Of a stretch of DNA of 64,000 bases, positions 9,895-20,862 are shown piece after piece (the stretch's first letter is position 1; each line of letters starts with the position of its first letter). The DNA lies in assembly GCA_002102555.1 (NCBI GenBank), contig MCFL01000019.1, forward strand, positions 405,242-469,241, given 5' to 3'. The notes under the pieces were generated by a model, which was given only the letters and a program-made list of their open reading frames with translations, ran no database searches and was not told the DNA's origin. The DNA comes from Catenaria anguillulae PL171. Its lineage: Eukaryota; Blastocladiomycota; Blastocladiomycetes; Blastocladiales; Catenariaceae. The position numbers and the translations under genes were made by a program.

Positions 9895-12800
9895 TTACAT
9901 GCCCTCACTCGCACTGGTGGTAAACCTCAAAACACCCGCACTAAACACGCCATCCACACCTGCGCGCTCTTGCTCGACAACCCACTTTGGATCCCCATTC
10001 ACGTCCTCGCCAAACGTTGCACACAGCAATCCGGCCTCTTTCACGGCCGGCACAAGGGCAGGCACCTGTACCAACGGCTGCGCGTACACGAGAATGCCGA
10101 GCATGTTGTTTGCCTTTGCAAACCGGATGGCTTCCTTGAGCGACGACCCCGAGCCGGACGCAGCGACTTGGCCGCCAGGTGGGGCATACCCGGCATATGT
10201 CGAGAAAAAGACGGCATAGTTTGGCTGCTTCCAGTTGATTGCATTGCACACGGCGCGCGAGAGTGAGCAAAAAATCACGGGCCGCGACGTGCCCGGAGTC
10301 CCTGCCGACGTGGTCGTGGCGCAATCGTACACGTCCTTGAGCACGCTGTCCACAAACTGGTTGACGTGCCACCCTGCAGCGCCAGCCGCCGCGCCATCGG
10401 CCGCCAGCGGGTCTTGGTGCATCACCTCAATCACCACGCCCACGTCCTTTGGAATGGTTTCCAAACACTCGCGCAGCGTAAAGTGGCTGCGGCGCACGGC
10501 CGCCGCAAGCTGTGTGGCCGACGGGTGCAATGGCAATTGGCCAGGAGTCCATCCCTGGCCGAGCGCATGGCCGATTTGCTTGAACTGCTCGACGGAAAGC
10601 TGTGCAATTGGCACAGGAATCGTCAACCCGCCCGTGGCACCGATCATGGGCACGTCCACCACTGGATGCGGCGAAACCACGGCGACCCCATCGCGTGAAA
10701 AGTACACGGGCACGTGCACGTACTTGTGCGCGAGACTCGATGCGGTGATGAGCGAGGCAATGGTGGACGACGTGTTTGCCGAAGCACTGGATCCGGGTAC
10801 AACCGCCGACACGGCAGCCGCGGCCGTCGATGACGATGACGATGGCAGCACGGGACTCGCCATCAAGGCGCTTGCCGCCGGCATGGGCATAGGGGCCAGG
10901 CCGGCATTCGGCGTGCCAACAAGCGAACTAGCCTTTTGCACATGGGCCCCTGCGCCGCCCGTCAACACCTGCGTTGTTTTCCAATACGTTGCGACTGCCC
11001 CACCCACCGCCAACCTCGGATGCGCAAACGGGCGCACAATGGCAAACCTGACAGCCATTTCGCCCACGAGCGCCAACCCATCAAACAGCGGCACGTGCCA
11101 CTGGCCGTGCTCGTTGCCCCTTGCCAATTCGCGGGCAAGCACGACGCCACGCGCAATGGGTCGTGTGCCATACACGGGGAACACGTCAAAGTGCAAAGCT
11201 GAGTCGGCAAGGGACGCGACTTGAAACGAGTACATGTCGGCGGGGGCGGCCGCCGCCGCCGATGCCGCATCGTCCGTGCCGGCGCTCGCCCCGTCAAGTG
11301 GCAAAATGATGGTATGTGGAATCGATCCGCCTTGGTCGGGTTTGGCGGCCAGCACGATCCGCAACGACGCCAGGTTTTGCGCGTACAGCGAGATGGGCAA
11401 TGCCGACGGGAACGACACTTGGATTTGGTATTTGGATTCCAGGTACATGTGGCCGTAGATGCGGAACGGCAAGATGGGCGGCGGCAGAGCGAGCGAAGGA
11501 ATGGCGTCCAAGTCCATCGAGTCACCTTGGCCCACACCGTCGTCGTCGTGCGCGGGTGCGGGAGGCGTCGGAGCGACAAACAGGCGCGAGGGGGCAATCG
11601 GTTGGATTTCCTTGTTGTTGTTGTTGTTGTTGTTGCCAATCATATCCACGTCCTCATCTTCTTCTTGTGCAACGGCGGCAGGCGATGCTGCGGCGGCTTT
11701 AGCAGCCAGGGCAGTCACTCGCTCATTCAACAAGTTTGCCACATCGACATGCCCGCGGTACACGGCATGTGTCATGGCCGTCCACCCAGTCTCGTCGACG
11801 AGGTCTGGGCGCGCGCCATGGTCCAGCAGCACTTGACAGCACTTGACATGGCCCTCGGACGCGGCGTAAAAGAGCGGCGTCCAGTTGTAGTACTTGTCGG
11901 AAATGTCAATCGAGGACGTGGATGCAAGCACGTGCAAGCACAAGACTTTTGTGAATTCGAGGTGGCCTTGCTTTGCAGTAATGTGCAACGGGTGCAAACC
12001 GGCTTGGATACATAGAAAATCATCATCATCATCATCATCAAATGAGTATGGTATCGTGCAAAGAACGAGCATAAGAAGAAAGTACCATCATCACACTCCA
12101 CCTTGATTCCCCTGTGCATCAACATCTTGCCCACCTCCAAATGCCCATACCTAGCAGCCAATGCCACCAAATGTGCATCCTGCAAAGGGTCCATTGCTGT
12201 AGCGCCCAAGAGCAACTCGACCAAGGCCACGTGGCCAGCAACCACGGCATACACGAGCGACGTGCACCCGTCGTGGTCAACCAGCCCAGCCCGTGCGCCT
12301 GCGCCTACCAGCTTGGACGCACAGAGCATGTCTGCATGCATGGCTGCATAGTGCAAGGGGGTACGGCCGTACATGTCGCGTGCGTCGAGTGGAGTTTCCT
12401 TGTGTGCCGAGGGGGAGGAGGAGGAGGCCGGGGCTGGGGCTGGGGCACTAGATGCGAGGGCGGAAAGAACAATGGCGACGAGTTGTGGGAGGCGAGAAAT
12501 GGCGGCGAAATGGATGGCGGATCGGTGATTGATGTCATCCGTGACAAGGACGGCTTGCGGGTACATTTCCAAGAGGGTTTGAATGGCTGCGATTTGCGTG
12601 TCGAGCTTTGCATTTGCAATTGCGGTGGGCGGCGAAGGACTAGGACCAGATCCAGATGCGTCTTGGGCCAAGGCCGAGGCCGATGTGGAAGAAGACGTGG
12701 AGGCCGTGGTGGCGGCCGAGCGAGCAATGCGCTGAATGAGGCGCGCAACAACGAGGTGGGCGGTGGATGCCGAGGGGACGGATTGGATCAAGGAAACGAG

Positions 12801-13622
12801 GCGGTGGGTGTCGCCCGATTTGGCGGCTTGAGCAAGGTCGGCGTCGAGGTCATCGAGTGGGGAGGGCACGGGGCGAAGCGTGGCCGAGACGGGCGAGGAC
12901 GAGGCAGAGGCAGAAGCAGAGGCCGTGACGGCGGTCGTGGAAAGCCCGAGCGAGGTCGTGGATGGCTGCGAAGGTTGCGAGGAAGGGCTGGCAACGTGAA
13001 TGTTGAGCTGCGAGAGCTCGGCGAGGTGGTGGGCGATAATGTCGGTGAGCTCGGTGAGCGTGTCTCTGTTGAAGCAGGGCTGGATCTCGACCTGGCGGGC
13101 GAGGTAGAGCTCCTTTGTGGAGGATTTGGAGCGCTTGTCCCACTTTTTCAGGATCTTTCGGAACCCCGTGGCGTTGAGCTCGACATACTGCTGCAGCTTG
13201 GTGAGCTCCTGCTGGACGTTCCACAGGGCCTCCTGGATGGAGCGCAGGGTGGCCGGGTTGTCGGACGACTCGCGGACGAGGCGCTTCTTCTCGAGGAGGG
13301 TGCGCAGGCGCAGCTTGACGTCGGCCTCCTTTGTGAGGTAGAAGGCGTTGACACGGTCGAGTTCGCGCTCGAGCTTGAAGAAGAAGGTGGCCTTGAGGGC
13401 CTGGAGCTGTGGCGGGTCTGAAGTTGAGGTTGAAGTAGACAGTGACGATGACAATGACAGGGTGGGGGGCGAGGCCGTCAATGTGTTGGTGGTCGTGACC
13501 GAGTCGCCGGGCGCCAGTGGGTAGTTGATGGAGTTGATGACCTTTTTCAGGGCCTTGTAGTTCATGTAGTGGAGCGACCACTCGGACAGGGCCTGGCCCT
13601 GGATCTGCTTGCCAAACTTCAT
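9895..13622 (-). CDS. PHO81: PHO81-like SPX-ankyrin-GDPD protein
   Basis: Exons 13622-12086 and 12002-9895 flank an 83-nt intron that splits an Ala codon (phase 1), giving 1214 aa. The N-terminal 200 residues form an SPX domain (MKFGKQIQGQALSEW; Lys-rich helix KILKKWDK at about 156-163, where inositol pyrophosphates bind in the family). Ankyrin repeats follow, about 270-650 (YGRTPLHYAAMHAD, HPLHITAKQGHLEFTK, NWTPLFYAASEGHV), with the intron inside one. The C-terminal 250 residues have the shape of a glycerophosphodiester phosphodiesterase barrel (DGVAVVSPHPVVDVPM, VVIEVMHQDPLAADG, GILVYAQPLVQVPAL, AGVDGVFSAGVLRF). The usual HRG and NT..SF motifs are absent, so catalysis is doubtful, as in yeast Pho81, the phosphate-sensing CDK inhibitor. 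GDE1 is the alternative name. A CAA/AAC run encodes poly-Asn. Confidence 0.88.
11612..11635. repeat. (TTG)8 microsatellite inside the PHO81-like gene
   Basis: Eight TTG units on the plus strand are read on the minus strand as a run of Asn codons between the ankyrin and C-terminal domains. The length is likely variable between strains. Confidence 0.8.
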
Positions 13623-14017
13623 TGTTATTGTTACTGTATCATACTTAGTGTATCATATCATATCATATGCATCCAAGCTATTACTGATATTCAGAAGAGA
13701 GGATGTTTTTTAAGTAAGTATATGTTTTCGATGGCGTCCAATCCTAACCTGTGCATTCAGATGTTCGCGACTCCAACTCGCGAGCAAAAAAACACGTGCA
13801 CCAGTCGGCCGCCCTCTCCTCTCTGAGAAACCCGCGCTGGCCGCCCCATGGATCGACAGCCCTCTGATCACCATTATCATTCGATTGTGATCACATCGTA
13901 CTTACAATCTTTACACCAGTATCAAAAACATCCCGTCAAGAACGACAATTCAAGGACACTCACTCACTCACTCACTCGCGGCATTCCACCCCCGCTTCAT
14001 TCCATCTCGCCATCACC
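13623..14017. promoter_or_regulatory. Divergent promoter region of PHO81-like gene and SmG gene
   Basis: 395 bases shared by two diverging genes. It contains repeated ATCATAT elements near 13645-13665 and an (ACTC)5 microsatellite at 13958-13977 just before the SmG start. No individual factor site can be named. Confidence 0.4.
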
Positions 14018-14347
14018 ATGGTCAAGGCGCCCCAACCCGAACTGAAAAAGTATGTCTGTCCCTCTTTCAACTCTTCTCATCTTCTCCCAGCAAGATGATA
14101 TGTATCAGTGCGACTCACGATACTTCCCCTTCTTGTGTTTCACAGGTACATGGACCGCCAGGTCGTGTGCGAACTCAACGCCGGCCGCAAAGTCTCGGGC
14201 GTCCTCCGCGGATTCGACCCCTTTCTCAACATTGTTCTTGACAATGCCTACGAGGAGCTCGCCGGCGGAGAAAAGCACCCAGTCGGCACCATTGTCCTCC
14301 GTGGAAATGCCATTGTTTTGATTGAGGCCTTGGATCGCATCTACTAA
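14018..14347 (+). CDS. SMX2: Small nuclear ribonucleoprotein G (SmG)
   Basis: Exon 1 (14018-14049) encodes MVKAPQPELKK; exon 2 is 14146-14347. The 96-nt GTATGT..TTCACAG intron splits a Lys codon in phase 2. The product is 77 aa, the normal length of SmG. It carries the Sm1 motif (KVSGVLRGFDPFLNIVLDNA) and Sm2 motif (GTIVLRGNAIVLIEALD); IVLRGN is diagnostic of SmG rather than LSm7. SmG joins SmF and SmE in the heptameric ring on spliceosomal U snRNAs. The short first exon is supported by the conserved N-terminus. Confidence 0.95.
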
Positions 14348-14741
14348 TTGAAAATTTCACTTATTTACTGGGCATTTGCCTTGCCATCCCATGTGGTCCT
14401 GTTTTCTTCCATGTACATACTTACATATTTACATTTGAACTGCAGTACATCCTGCCGATCTCACCAGATCCTCAATTTTTGAATCCAACTGCCATCATGC
14501 GCCAAATGAAAAGAAACATTTCTCCACATGAAGAACATGGACATTGGATGTATACCACAACCCACACTCTGTGCATTCCGCTCTATCGCTCTGCATTGGC
14601 CAATCTCCATCGACCGCTCGTCTTTCTCTCTTTGGCCCGGCCACTGTTGCTTTCCTTCAAAAGATACCGCCACTCCGTCCACTGCTCAACAGCCACCAAC
14701 CTCTCAAGAGCATCCAGCAAACACCACCGCCTCCAACCAAC
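14348..14741. other. Spacer between SmG and the next plus-strand gene
   Basis: About 390 bases holding the SmG 3' end and the promoter of the next gene. The frame of the next gene stays open upstream of 14742, but that stretch is not protein-like. Confidence 0.4.
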
Positions 14742-15377
14742 ATGGACACCATCCTTGTCCCACTCCTCATCGGCCTCGTCGCCGTCGAACTCGCCCTCTA
14801 CCTCATCCACCGGTCCCGCCAACGCCGCCTCCGCGCAAAGGACCTTGCCGAAGCTCCCGACATGGATGTCTGGTACTTGCCCGCCGGATGGACTTCCCGC
14901 GCACCCCCACCGGTCCCGCCGCCAGCCTTGCCCGGAACAGACCCACACTTGGCCTCGTCCAACCCTACAAGCGTTGCTCGCCCGCCACCCACGCGCCACA
15001 TTAGCCAAAACTTGCGCACACGGGGATATGTTGTGCTGGGCGTGGTCGAGAAATGGCGCGGCGTTCCACACCCTGACGACGATGTGTTGCCGCGGTATGC
15101 CCCGCTTGCCCGCGGCGGCGAGGTGTCGGTTGTTGCACTCGATGCACCCTCCGACTCAATACGGCCTTCTTCTACTTCACCCACTCAATCTCAATCGGCC
15201 GTCGAGCTCGAGGTCGAGGATACTCCCGTGGCGCTCCCAACCGTCCCCATCTTGTCCAGCCCAACACCCCCGCCCCCCGCTGCCGTTGTTACGCCCGTCC
15301 ACACGCGAAGCGAAAGCGTCGTACAGATGAGCGAGCCGCGCACGTCTACTGCGGGTGTGGCGGCGCCATCCAGTTGA
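14742..15377 (+). CDS. Single-pass membrane protein, unknown function
   Basis: One exon, 211 aa from ATG 14742. The first 22 residues (MDTILVPLLIGLVAVELALY) form one hydrophobic helix followed by basic residues (HRSRQRRLRAK). That predicts a signal-anchor with the rest in the cytosol, or a tail facing it by the positive-inside rule. A short ordered part follows (DMDVWYLPAGWTSRAP; RTRGYVVLGVVEKWRGVP), then a Pro/Ser/Thr-rich disordered tail to the end. I do not recognise the family. The frame opens further upstream, but ATG 14742 puts the membrane helix first. Confidence 0.6.
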   Translation: MDTILVPLLIGLVAVELALYLIHRSRQRRLRAKDLAEAPDMDVWYLPAGWTSRAPPPVPPPALPGTDPHLASSNPTSVARPPPTRHISQNLRTRGYVVLGVVEKWRGVPHPDDDVLPRYAPLARGGEVSVVALDAPSDSIRPSSTSPTQSQSAVELEVEDTPVALPTVPILSSPTPPPPAAVVTPVHTRSESVVQMSEPRTSTAGVAAPSS

Positions 15378-17222
15378 TTTGATATACTTGACTTGCCTTT
15401 TTTTTTTCCTCGCCTTATTCCCCACCTCATTTGGGCAGTTCCAACTCAACGAATGGTTGACCGTGCAGTGTGTACATCTACATCTCTATACATTTTCCAT
15501 TTTTTTCCATCTCTCTCTTCTTCCTATCCATTATCGTCTCTTTTTTTCCTCGATTTTTGACATTTGCACTACAGTATCTTTCTACATATATACATGCGAC
15601 TTGCGCTTTTTTTTTCTTTTGCTTCTTTCTTGCTTGCGGATCTTTTGCTCGCCAATCGTTTTCATATGCCGCGAGTTGACCAAGGTCATCACCTCGGTCC
15701 CACTCTTGCTCCTGTCCTGCCAGGTTTCTCGCACAGGCGATCCATTTCAAGTCTTGATTTCGCCCAGCGGGCCCGGGTGGACTAGCCCATTGGCGGTTGC
15801 AACGGCACGGCAACAACGAGCTAGCTCGAGTGCATGCTGGGCCGGGGCAACAGCAATAGACGAAATCCGACGAGCGTCAGTGGAGCGAGCGAGACCCCGG
15901 GGTGACAAGGTGGTGCAGCCAAATACAGTACTGCACTTATATGTATGCAGAGTCAGAGGAAGAATGTCAGGCCAGGGATCATCTGTACAGGAATTGTGGA
16001 GAGAACACGATTGATGTGTAATACAAACTCGCAATGCACAACGAGTTCAGTCAGTCAGAGACCGTGAGCAGCCAGGCAGCATTCCTTGCACGGGTCGGCT
16101 CTCTTGACCGTACCGCAACGGCGAGCGACCTTCCAGAAACAAAAATGCTCGGGTCATGTGCCCCTGCACCTTGACTCTATTCTTAAATCGTTCGGCCATG
16201 CCATGCATCGCATGTGAGGCGTGGCCAGGCTGGAGAACAGAGACATGGATCGGACATGCGTGGCTCTCGTTGATTGATCGCCCTGACTCCCCTTCGATGT
16301 TCGAATTCCCATAATTGCTCGTCATCACTTGCAGTAGTTGATTGAGTCAGGCAAAATCATTTCTGCACATGGACAATATTGATTGTTGCGTCTCCCATTT
16401 CGTACAATACGGATGTTTCCCTCCATTCGGCCCGTCACGCGGACACTTTTCTGTTCCAATTTCTGCCCTCTCCCCGCTGCATATCTGCAGGCAAACTGTC
16501 CTTCGCCAACGCCTGACGCCGCTGGCGGCGACGCCAGGGCCAGAACTGTACCTTTGCCAGTCACATGAGGATAATCCATTAGCAAACTCTTGGTCCCTTG
16601 GTCCCGCTGCGGGAACAACGGCCATGGCCGGATCCCGACCAAAAACGCGAATGGTCCTTGTCTCACATGTTATTTCCAGCGACGCGTGCTGTTGTTTTTG
16701 GGTCGCGGCTCTGGCTCGGCGCTTCATAGGCCTATTTTTCTGCTTTCCTACTCGTATGACGTGTGAGGGACTGTGCAAATTATCCAGCTGGGTGGAGAGA
16801 TCGGTGCTCGAAATAACAGCTGCAGCAAACCGCTATCGCTCTCCCGGCCCACACACCCAAGCACGGCACATGTATTAGCGGTCCTCGAATCGGGTCATTG
16901 GTCCCCGAGCGACTCGACGCACATGCCACATTTCCTGCTTGGTACTGATTACAGGTCGACTTTGGGTTTCGGCTCGTTTCTTCTGCTTGGCACACTCAAG
17001 CTGATTTCTTCCGAGATCCGGCGCTCCTCTCAATACAAAAGGTGGCCGCACTCCCCCTTGCACCGCCCGCTCTCAACTCGCCCATCTATCCATACTTGCC
17101 CTTTGATCTCGATGTATACTTGTTCCTGCTTGCGCTCTTGATCTAACCTCTTTCTCGTCTCTCTGTCAACCATCTCGCATTGATCCCGATCCACACTCCT
17201 AAAAACCCATTCATTCACAATC
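15378..17222. other. 1.85 kb intergenic region
   Basis: The first 300 bases are T-rich, with several T7-T9 runs, as expected for a 3' flank. The rest has unconvincing frames up to 219 codons on either strand. It must contain the cystinosin promoter. No repeat, RNA gene or mobile element was recognised. Confidence 0.45.
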
Positions 17223-18326
17223 ATGTCACTTGCTGCTGCTTCCACCACCTCGTCCGTCTTGGGCTGGGGATACTTTGTCGCTTGGAGTGTATCATTCTGG
17301 CCCCAGTTTATTCTCAACTGGCGTACGTCTCTCATTTTGTCCCAACCGGGGCTTCTATTGCAACTCTCGAGACTGACCCACAATGCATGCACACAGAACG
17401 CAAAAGTGTTGAGGGCCTGTCACTAGACTATGTGTGGCTCAATGTGGTTGGCTTTGGATGCTATTCGGTACGTCCACTTTTCCGTCTGTATCCCCAGAAA
17501 CTCGCTCACCAATATTTGGATGGAGTATAGGTCTACACTGTGTCTTTTTACTGCTGGCCACTAGTCCAAAACGAGTTCAAGCGACGCAACGAAGGCCGCG
17601 AAAACTTGATTGCCGTGCACGACTTGTTTTTCGCCGTGCATGCGTGGGCCGTGTGCATTTTGACTGCCATTCAAGCAGTGTATTACAAGGTACGTGCGCT
17701 CATTGTTACAATTGTCTTGCACACATGTGCTCCCATCTGTAGCACACAAATGACTCATCTTGGCTGCCGCTCGCTCTCTCTCTCTCTCTGTGTAACAGAA
17801 ACCCGAACACACCATGACCAAACCGGGCGCCCTCATTGTGGCCATCCTATGCGCCGTGACCGTGGGCGACCTCATCTACACGTTCCTCGACTTTAACGCC
17901 CGTGCACTCGACCTCATGTACGTGCTGGGCATGGTCAAGCTGACGACCACACTGACAAAGTACATTCCACAACTGTACATGAACTTTCGCGACAAGTCCA
18001 CCGAGGGCTGGTCCGTGGCTTTTACCTTGCTCGACACTTCGGGCAGTGTCATGGGCCTTGCCCAGCTGTTTCTCGATGCGTGGATTGCCGCTAGCATTGC
18101 CGGGGATACCAGCGCGTGGTTTGCACAGGGTGTCGCGGGCAATGTCACAAAGTTTGGCTTGGGGGCCGCTAGTTTATTCTTTGACACGGGCTTTTTGATT
18201 CAACATTTCTTGTTGTATCGCGGCAACCTCCGGCCAAAGATTGGGTCGGCCGAGGAGGTGGTCAAGATCAAGGCTGGTGCTTTGCCCGATGTCGAGACGG
18301 GCATTCCCATGAGCGAACGCAAGTAA
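17223..18326 (+). CDS. ctns: Cystinosin-family PQ-loop transporter
   Basis: Four exons: 17223-17322, 17397-17467, 17531-17689 and 17799-18326, with introns of 74, 63 and 109 nt, giving 285 aa. The first PQ loop lies across the exon 1/2 junction (WPQFILNWQRKSVEGLSLDY) and the second in exon 4 (KYIPQLYMNFRDKSTEGWSV). Both match cystinosin, the seven-helix proton-coupled exporter of cystine from lysosomes or vacuoles. Hydrophobic segments fit seven membrane helices. Exon 4 starts KPEHT. Human cystinosin is longer because of its glycosylated N-terminus; fungal relatives are usually shorter, like this one. No GYDQL-type sorting tail is seen, though the last residues (ETGIPMSERK) are charged. Intron 3 ends in a (CT)8 tract. 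Confidence 0.92.
17774..17789 (+). repeat. (CT)8 tract in the last cystinosin intron
   Basis: A CT dinucleotide run just before the TAACAG acceptor at 17793-17798. It probably doubles as the polypyrimidine tract. Confidence 0.7.
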
Positions 18327-18529
18327 GTTCGTCGGTTGGCGGCGTGGGAACTCTCGCTAGTTTGAGTGGAGGCAGTGCGCGCTCATGCAACGAGAGATCT
18401 GTTGTTTGTTTTTCCTTTTTGTATCATAGTGTATCGCGAATCATGTGGATGACAAGAATCCCATGTGATACATGATGAATAGACTTGCATCCTACCCCCA
18501 ACTCTATAATCCAATTCGTGCATGCCACT

Positions 18530-20527
18530 TCACTTCTTCTTTTGCCAAGCCCTGTCCCACTCGGGGTCACGATCGTTCTGTACCATCCCAGTAGCCCCGC
18601 CGCCATTCAATACATGTGAGCAATGAAGCCTGAGCCAGCGCGCCATGCACATGTTTAGTGTTCGGGCTGCCGTTCCCAGATACGATTCCAGCTTAAGCTT
18701 GGTGAGCGGAATCCCAATCGCCGCCAAATGCCGAATCCACCACGCAAGTCGATCCACGTCGCCGTTGAAGACGGCACTTTCCACGGCTTGCCAAGCATAA
18801 CCCGTCATACCCCGAGAGGAAACATGGACAAGGCCGTACGTCTGGGCCAGCTCGAGCACGGGGACAGATGCCTGCACGAAAATGTGCGGAGCAAGTGCAA
18901 ATCTGTACCCGGAATCGATCCACCATTGCAGAGCCTCAACGCAGGTGCAAGCCTGCACAAGGACATGGCCCACCACCTCGGAAAAGCCTCCGGGTGCTTG
19001 CTCGAGCATTCGCGAGCACACGGCGAGGATGGGAATCGAGCTCGAGTGCACAAAATAGTCAACGAGCGGCAAGTATGGGAACCCGGAGTGGCGGCAATCG
19101 TTGAGATATGCTTGCCAAAAGCCGTGATCATTGCACCATTGGAACGCCTCTTCACATGCACGATTCTGGCGCATTATGTGCAAAAGGCAATGCGCCTTTT
19201 CGGAATCGCGAGTCAGGCGAACACATTCGGGGGCGCAAGACGTCCACCATTGCATCACATCGAGCTTGCCCTGGGCAGCTGCGTTGGTGAATCCATTGCA
19301 AGGATGATCCGAGTCGTGAGGTGACGTGTCGAGATTTTCGAACAATGCCTTGTCACGCAACCAATTGAGGACAGGAATGCTCGCAATGCAATGAGCGACG
19401 CTGGCTTCCAGCTGGAACACGCTTGCTGGGCTGTCTGCATGTATCCACAACCATTCCAGAACATCCATGTGCGCATGTTCTGCGGCGATATTGAACACTT
19501 GGCCCGCCTGATACTCGCTGTCCAAGTCCAGGTATCCATTCTTGTGCATCCATTCAAGCACAGAGACATGCCCGACTTGGGCCGCCATTTTGATTCCACA
19601 ATGTACGCCGTCCAACGGGCGTGAATCTGAAGGACAAAGCGAAGCAAACCAATCCAGCGCCTTGACGTTTCCAGTCGTACACGCATTCCAAACAGCGCGC
19701 TTGTGCACAGTGCATTCCACTTGCCGCTCTAGACAATACTGTACGGCACCCACATCGTCGACCGCGAGCACACACGCAACCGATGCGGGAAGCGACTCAC
19801 GTTCATTGGCGCTGAATTTGCCCATTTCCACCTCGTACACCTTGCGCCATACCTCAATTGTTTTTGCGTTTCCAAAATCCATCACCATCCACTGTGCTTG
19901 CTTCATTTCCGCTTCATCTGCAACATTCAATCGCCTTGTCTTGACCCACCATTCCAGTATTGCCGCCGCGTGCTTCCACTTGTCCACGGCAACATGCGAC
20001 GACGTGCGCCACCGCCCGTGACTGGCCAGTCCGGCTTGCACCAGCCCGTGAAACGACGGGACCCAGGTGGTTGGCGTGTCTGGGTGAAACCAAAAGTCAA
20101 GCAACGCAATGGTCTCCTCGGCCGAGTTTCCGGGGCGCGTCAAGTTGAAGTGCGACGGATGGGTGGCGATGGGCAGCCTGAGCGAGGGCGAGTCGTCGGG
20201 CCGGGTTTGGCGCAGGCCGCGCAAGCGAATGGCGCGGCCGAGCAGATCGAGGCGCAGGCACGTGCCGCCAACGGTTGCGGTGTCGATGGAGAACCACCAG
20301 GCAGTGTGCAGGGCAGCGTCGAGAAGGAGCGGCGCATGAAGGCGCGGGTGGAGCACGTTGAGGATGGAGGAGAGTGTGGATCGGTGGGTCTGGTCGTGGC
20401 GGGCAAGCGCGCGAGGCAGCAGGGCCATGGCCGTGACGAGGATGGATTCGCACACCTCGAGGTGCAGCTGCGGCTTCAAGTCGGTGGTTGAATGGGATTG
20501 CATCGAGTGTGTCATGGTTTCGGTCAT
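18530..20527 (-). CDS. Ankyrin-like repeat protein, possibly F-box-like
   Basis: One exon, 665 aa from ATG 20527 (later in-frame ATGs at 20515 and 20503). Helical repeats with the pattern A-A..GH..VLEWL..NG run through most of the protein, for example MAAQVGHVSVLEWMHKNGYL and AAEHAHMDVLEWLWIHAD. These are divergent ankyrin repeats of a type common in large lineage-specific families of early-diverging fungi and amoebae (family knowledge). The N-terminal 100 residues (ILVTAMALLPRALARHDQTH) are Leu-rich and occupy the place of an F-box, but no clear LP..LL..I motif is seen. Likely a protein-binding adaptor; partner unknown. Confidence 0.7.
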   Translation of the reverse strand: MTETMTHSMQSHSTTDLKPQLHLEVCESILVTAMALLPRALARHDQTHRSTLSSILNVLHPRLHAPLLLDAALHTAWWFSIDTATVGGTCLRLDLLGRAIRLRGLRQTRPDDSPSLRLPIATHPSHFNLTRPGNSAEETIALLDFWFHPDTPTTWVPSFHGLVQAGLASHGRWRTSSHVAVDKWKHAAAILEWWVKTRRLNVADEAEMKQAQWMVMDFGNAKTIEVWRKVYEVEMGKFSANERESLPASVACVLAVDDVGAVQYCLERQVECTVHKRAVWNACTTGNVKALDWFASLCPSDSRPLDGVHCGIKMAAQVGHVSVLEWMHKNGYLDLDSEYQAGQVFNIAAEHAHMDVLEWLWIHADSPASVFQLEASVAHCIASIPVLNWLRDKALFENLDTSPHDSDHPCNGFTNAAAQGKLDVMQWWTSCAPECVRLTRDSEKAHCLLHIMRQNRACEEAFQWCNDHGFWQAYLNDCRHSGFPYLPLVDYFVHSSSIPILAVCSRMLEQAPGGFSEVVGHVLVQACTCVEALQWWIDSGYRFALAPHIFVQASVPVLELAQTYGLVHVSSRGMTGYAWQAVESAVFNGDVDRLAWWIRHLAAIGIPLTKLKLESYLGTAARTLNMCMARWLRLHCSHVLNGGGATGMVQNDRDPEWDRAWQKKK

Positions 20528-20862
20528 TTCACGACATGTGCACAACTTTTACTCATATGTAGCAACGACGTAAGGACGTGCCCAAACTGCAACGGCGAGC
20601 CGAGGTGGGCGCCCGGTACCGCAGCGGCACCAATCGCCCGCGGCATGCCATCTTGGGATCGTCGGCCTCTCGTTCCCATGTCCATTGCGGCCTATGTATA
20701 CCACGATTGAACAGAGTACATCATACATTAATATATAAATACATAGGCTCTCTCGCATATTTACACTTGGCAACTACAGGTTGGACCTTCTGCCGCGCAG
20801 TCGCCAAACGACGACGTTTACCGCTCAACCAATAGTAATGTCTGGAAGAACGCCGTTGGTGA
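20528..20862. other. Spacer before the transposase relic
   Basis: 335 bases with no supported gene. The 5' half of the transposase (helix-turn-helix part) would be expected here but is not recognisable. Confidence 0.4.

Noticed and set aside
9539-10219. 226-codon plus-strand frame
   Set aside because: It overlaps the conserved PHO81-like gene on the other strand and the AT-rich 3' flank; its composition is that of a shadow frame.
10235-12015. Long plus-strand frames (329, 264 and 128 codons)
   Set aside because: These are antisense shadows of the PHO81-like coding sequence, common in G/C-rich third-position genes.
12114-13421. 435-codon plus-strand frame rich in Gly/Arg/Glu
   Set aside because: It is antisense to the SPX and ankyrin exons, which are conserved; low-complexity composition with no motif.
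16342-16878. Opposed frames of 178 and 143 codons in the 15.4-17.2 kb gap
   Set aside because: They lie on opposite strands over the same bases, with no family motif and no consistent codon bias. I left the region without a gene.
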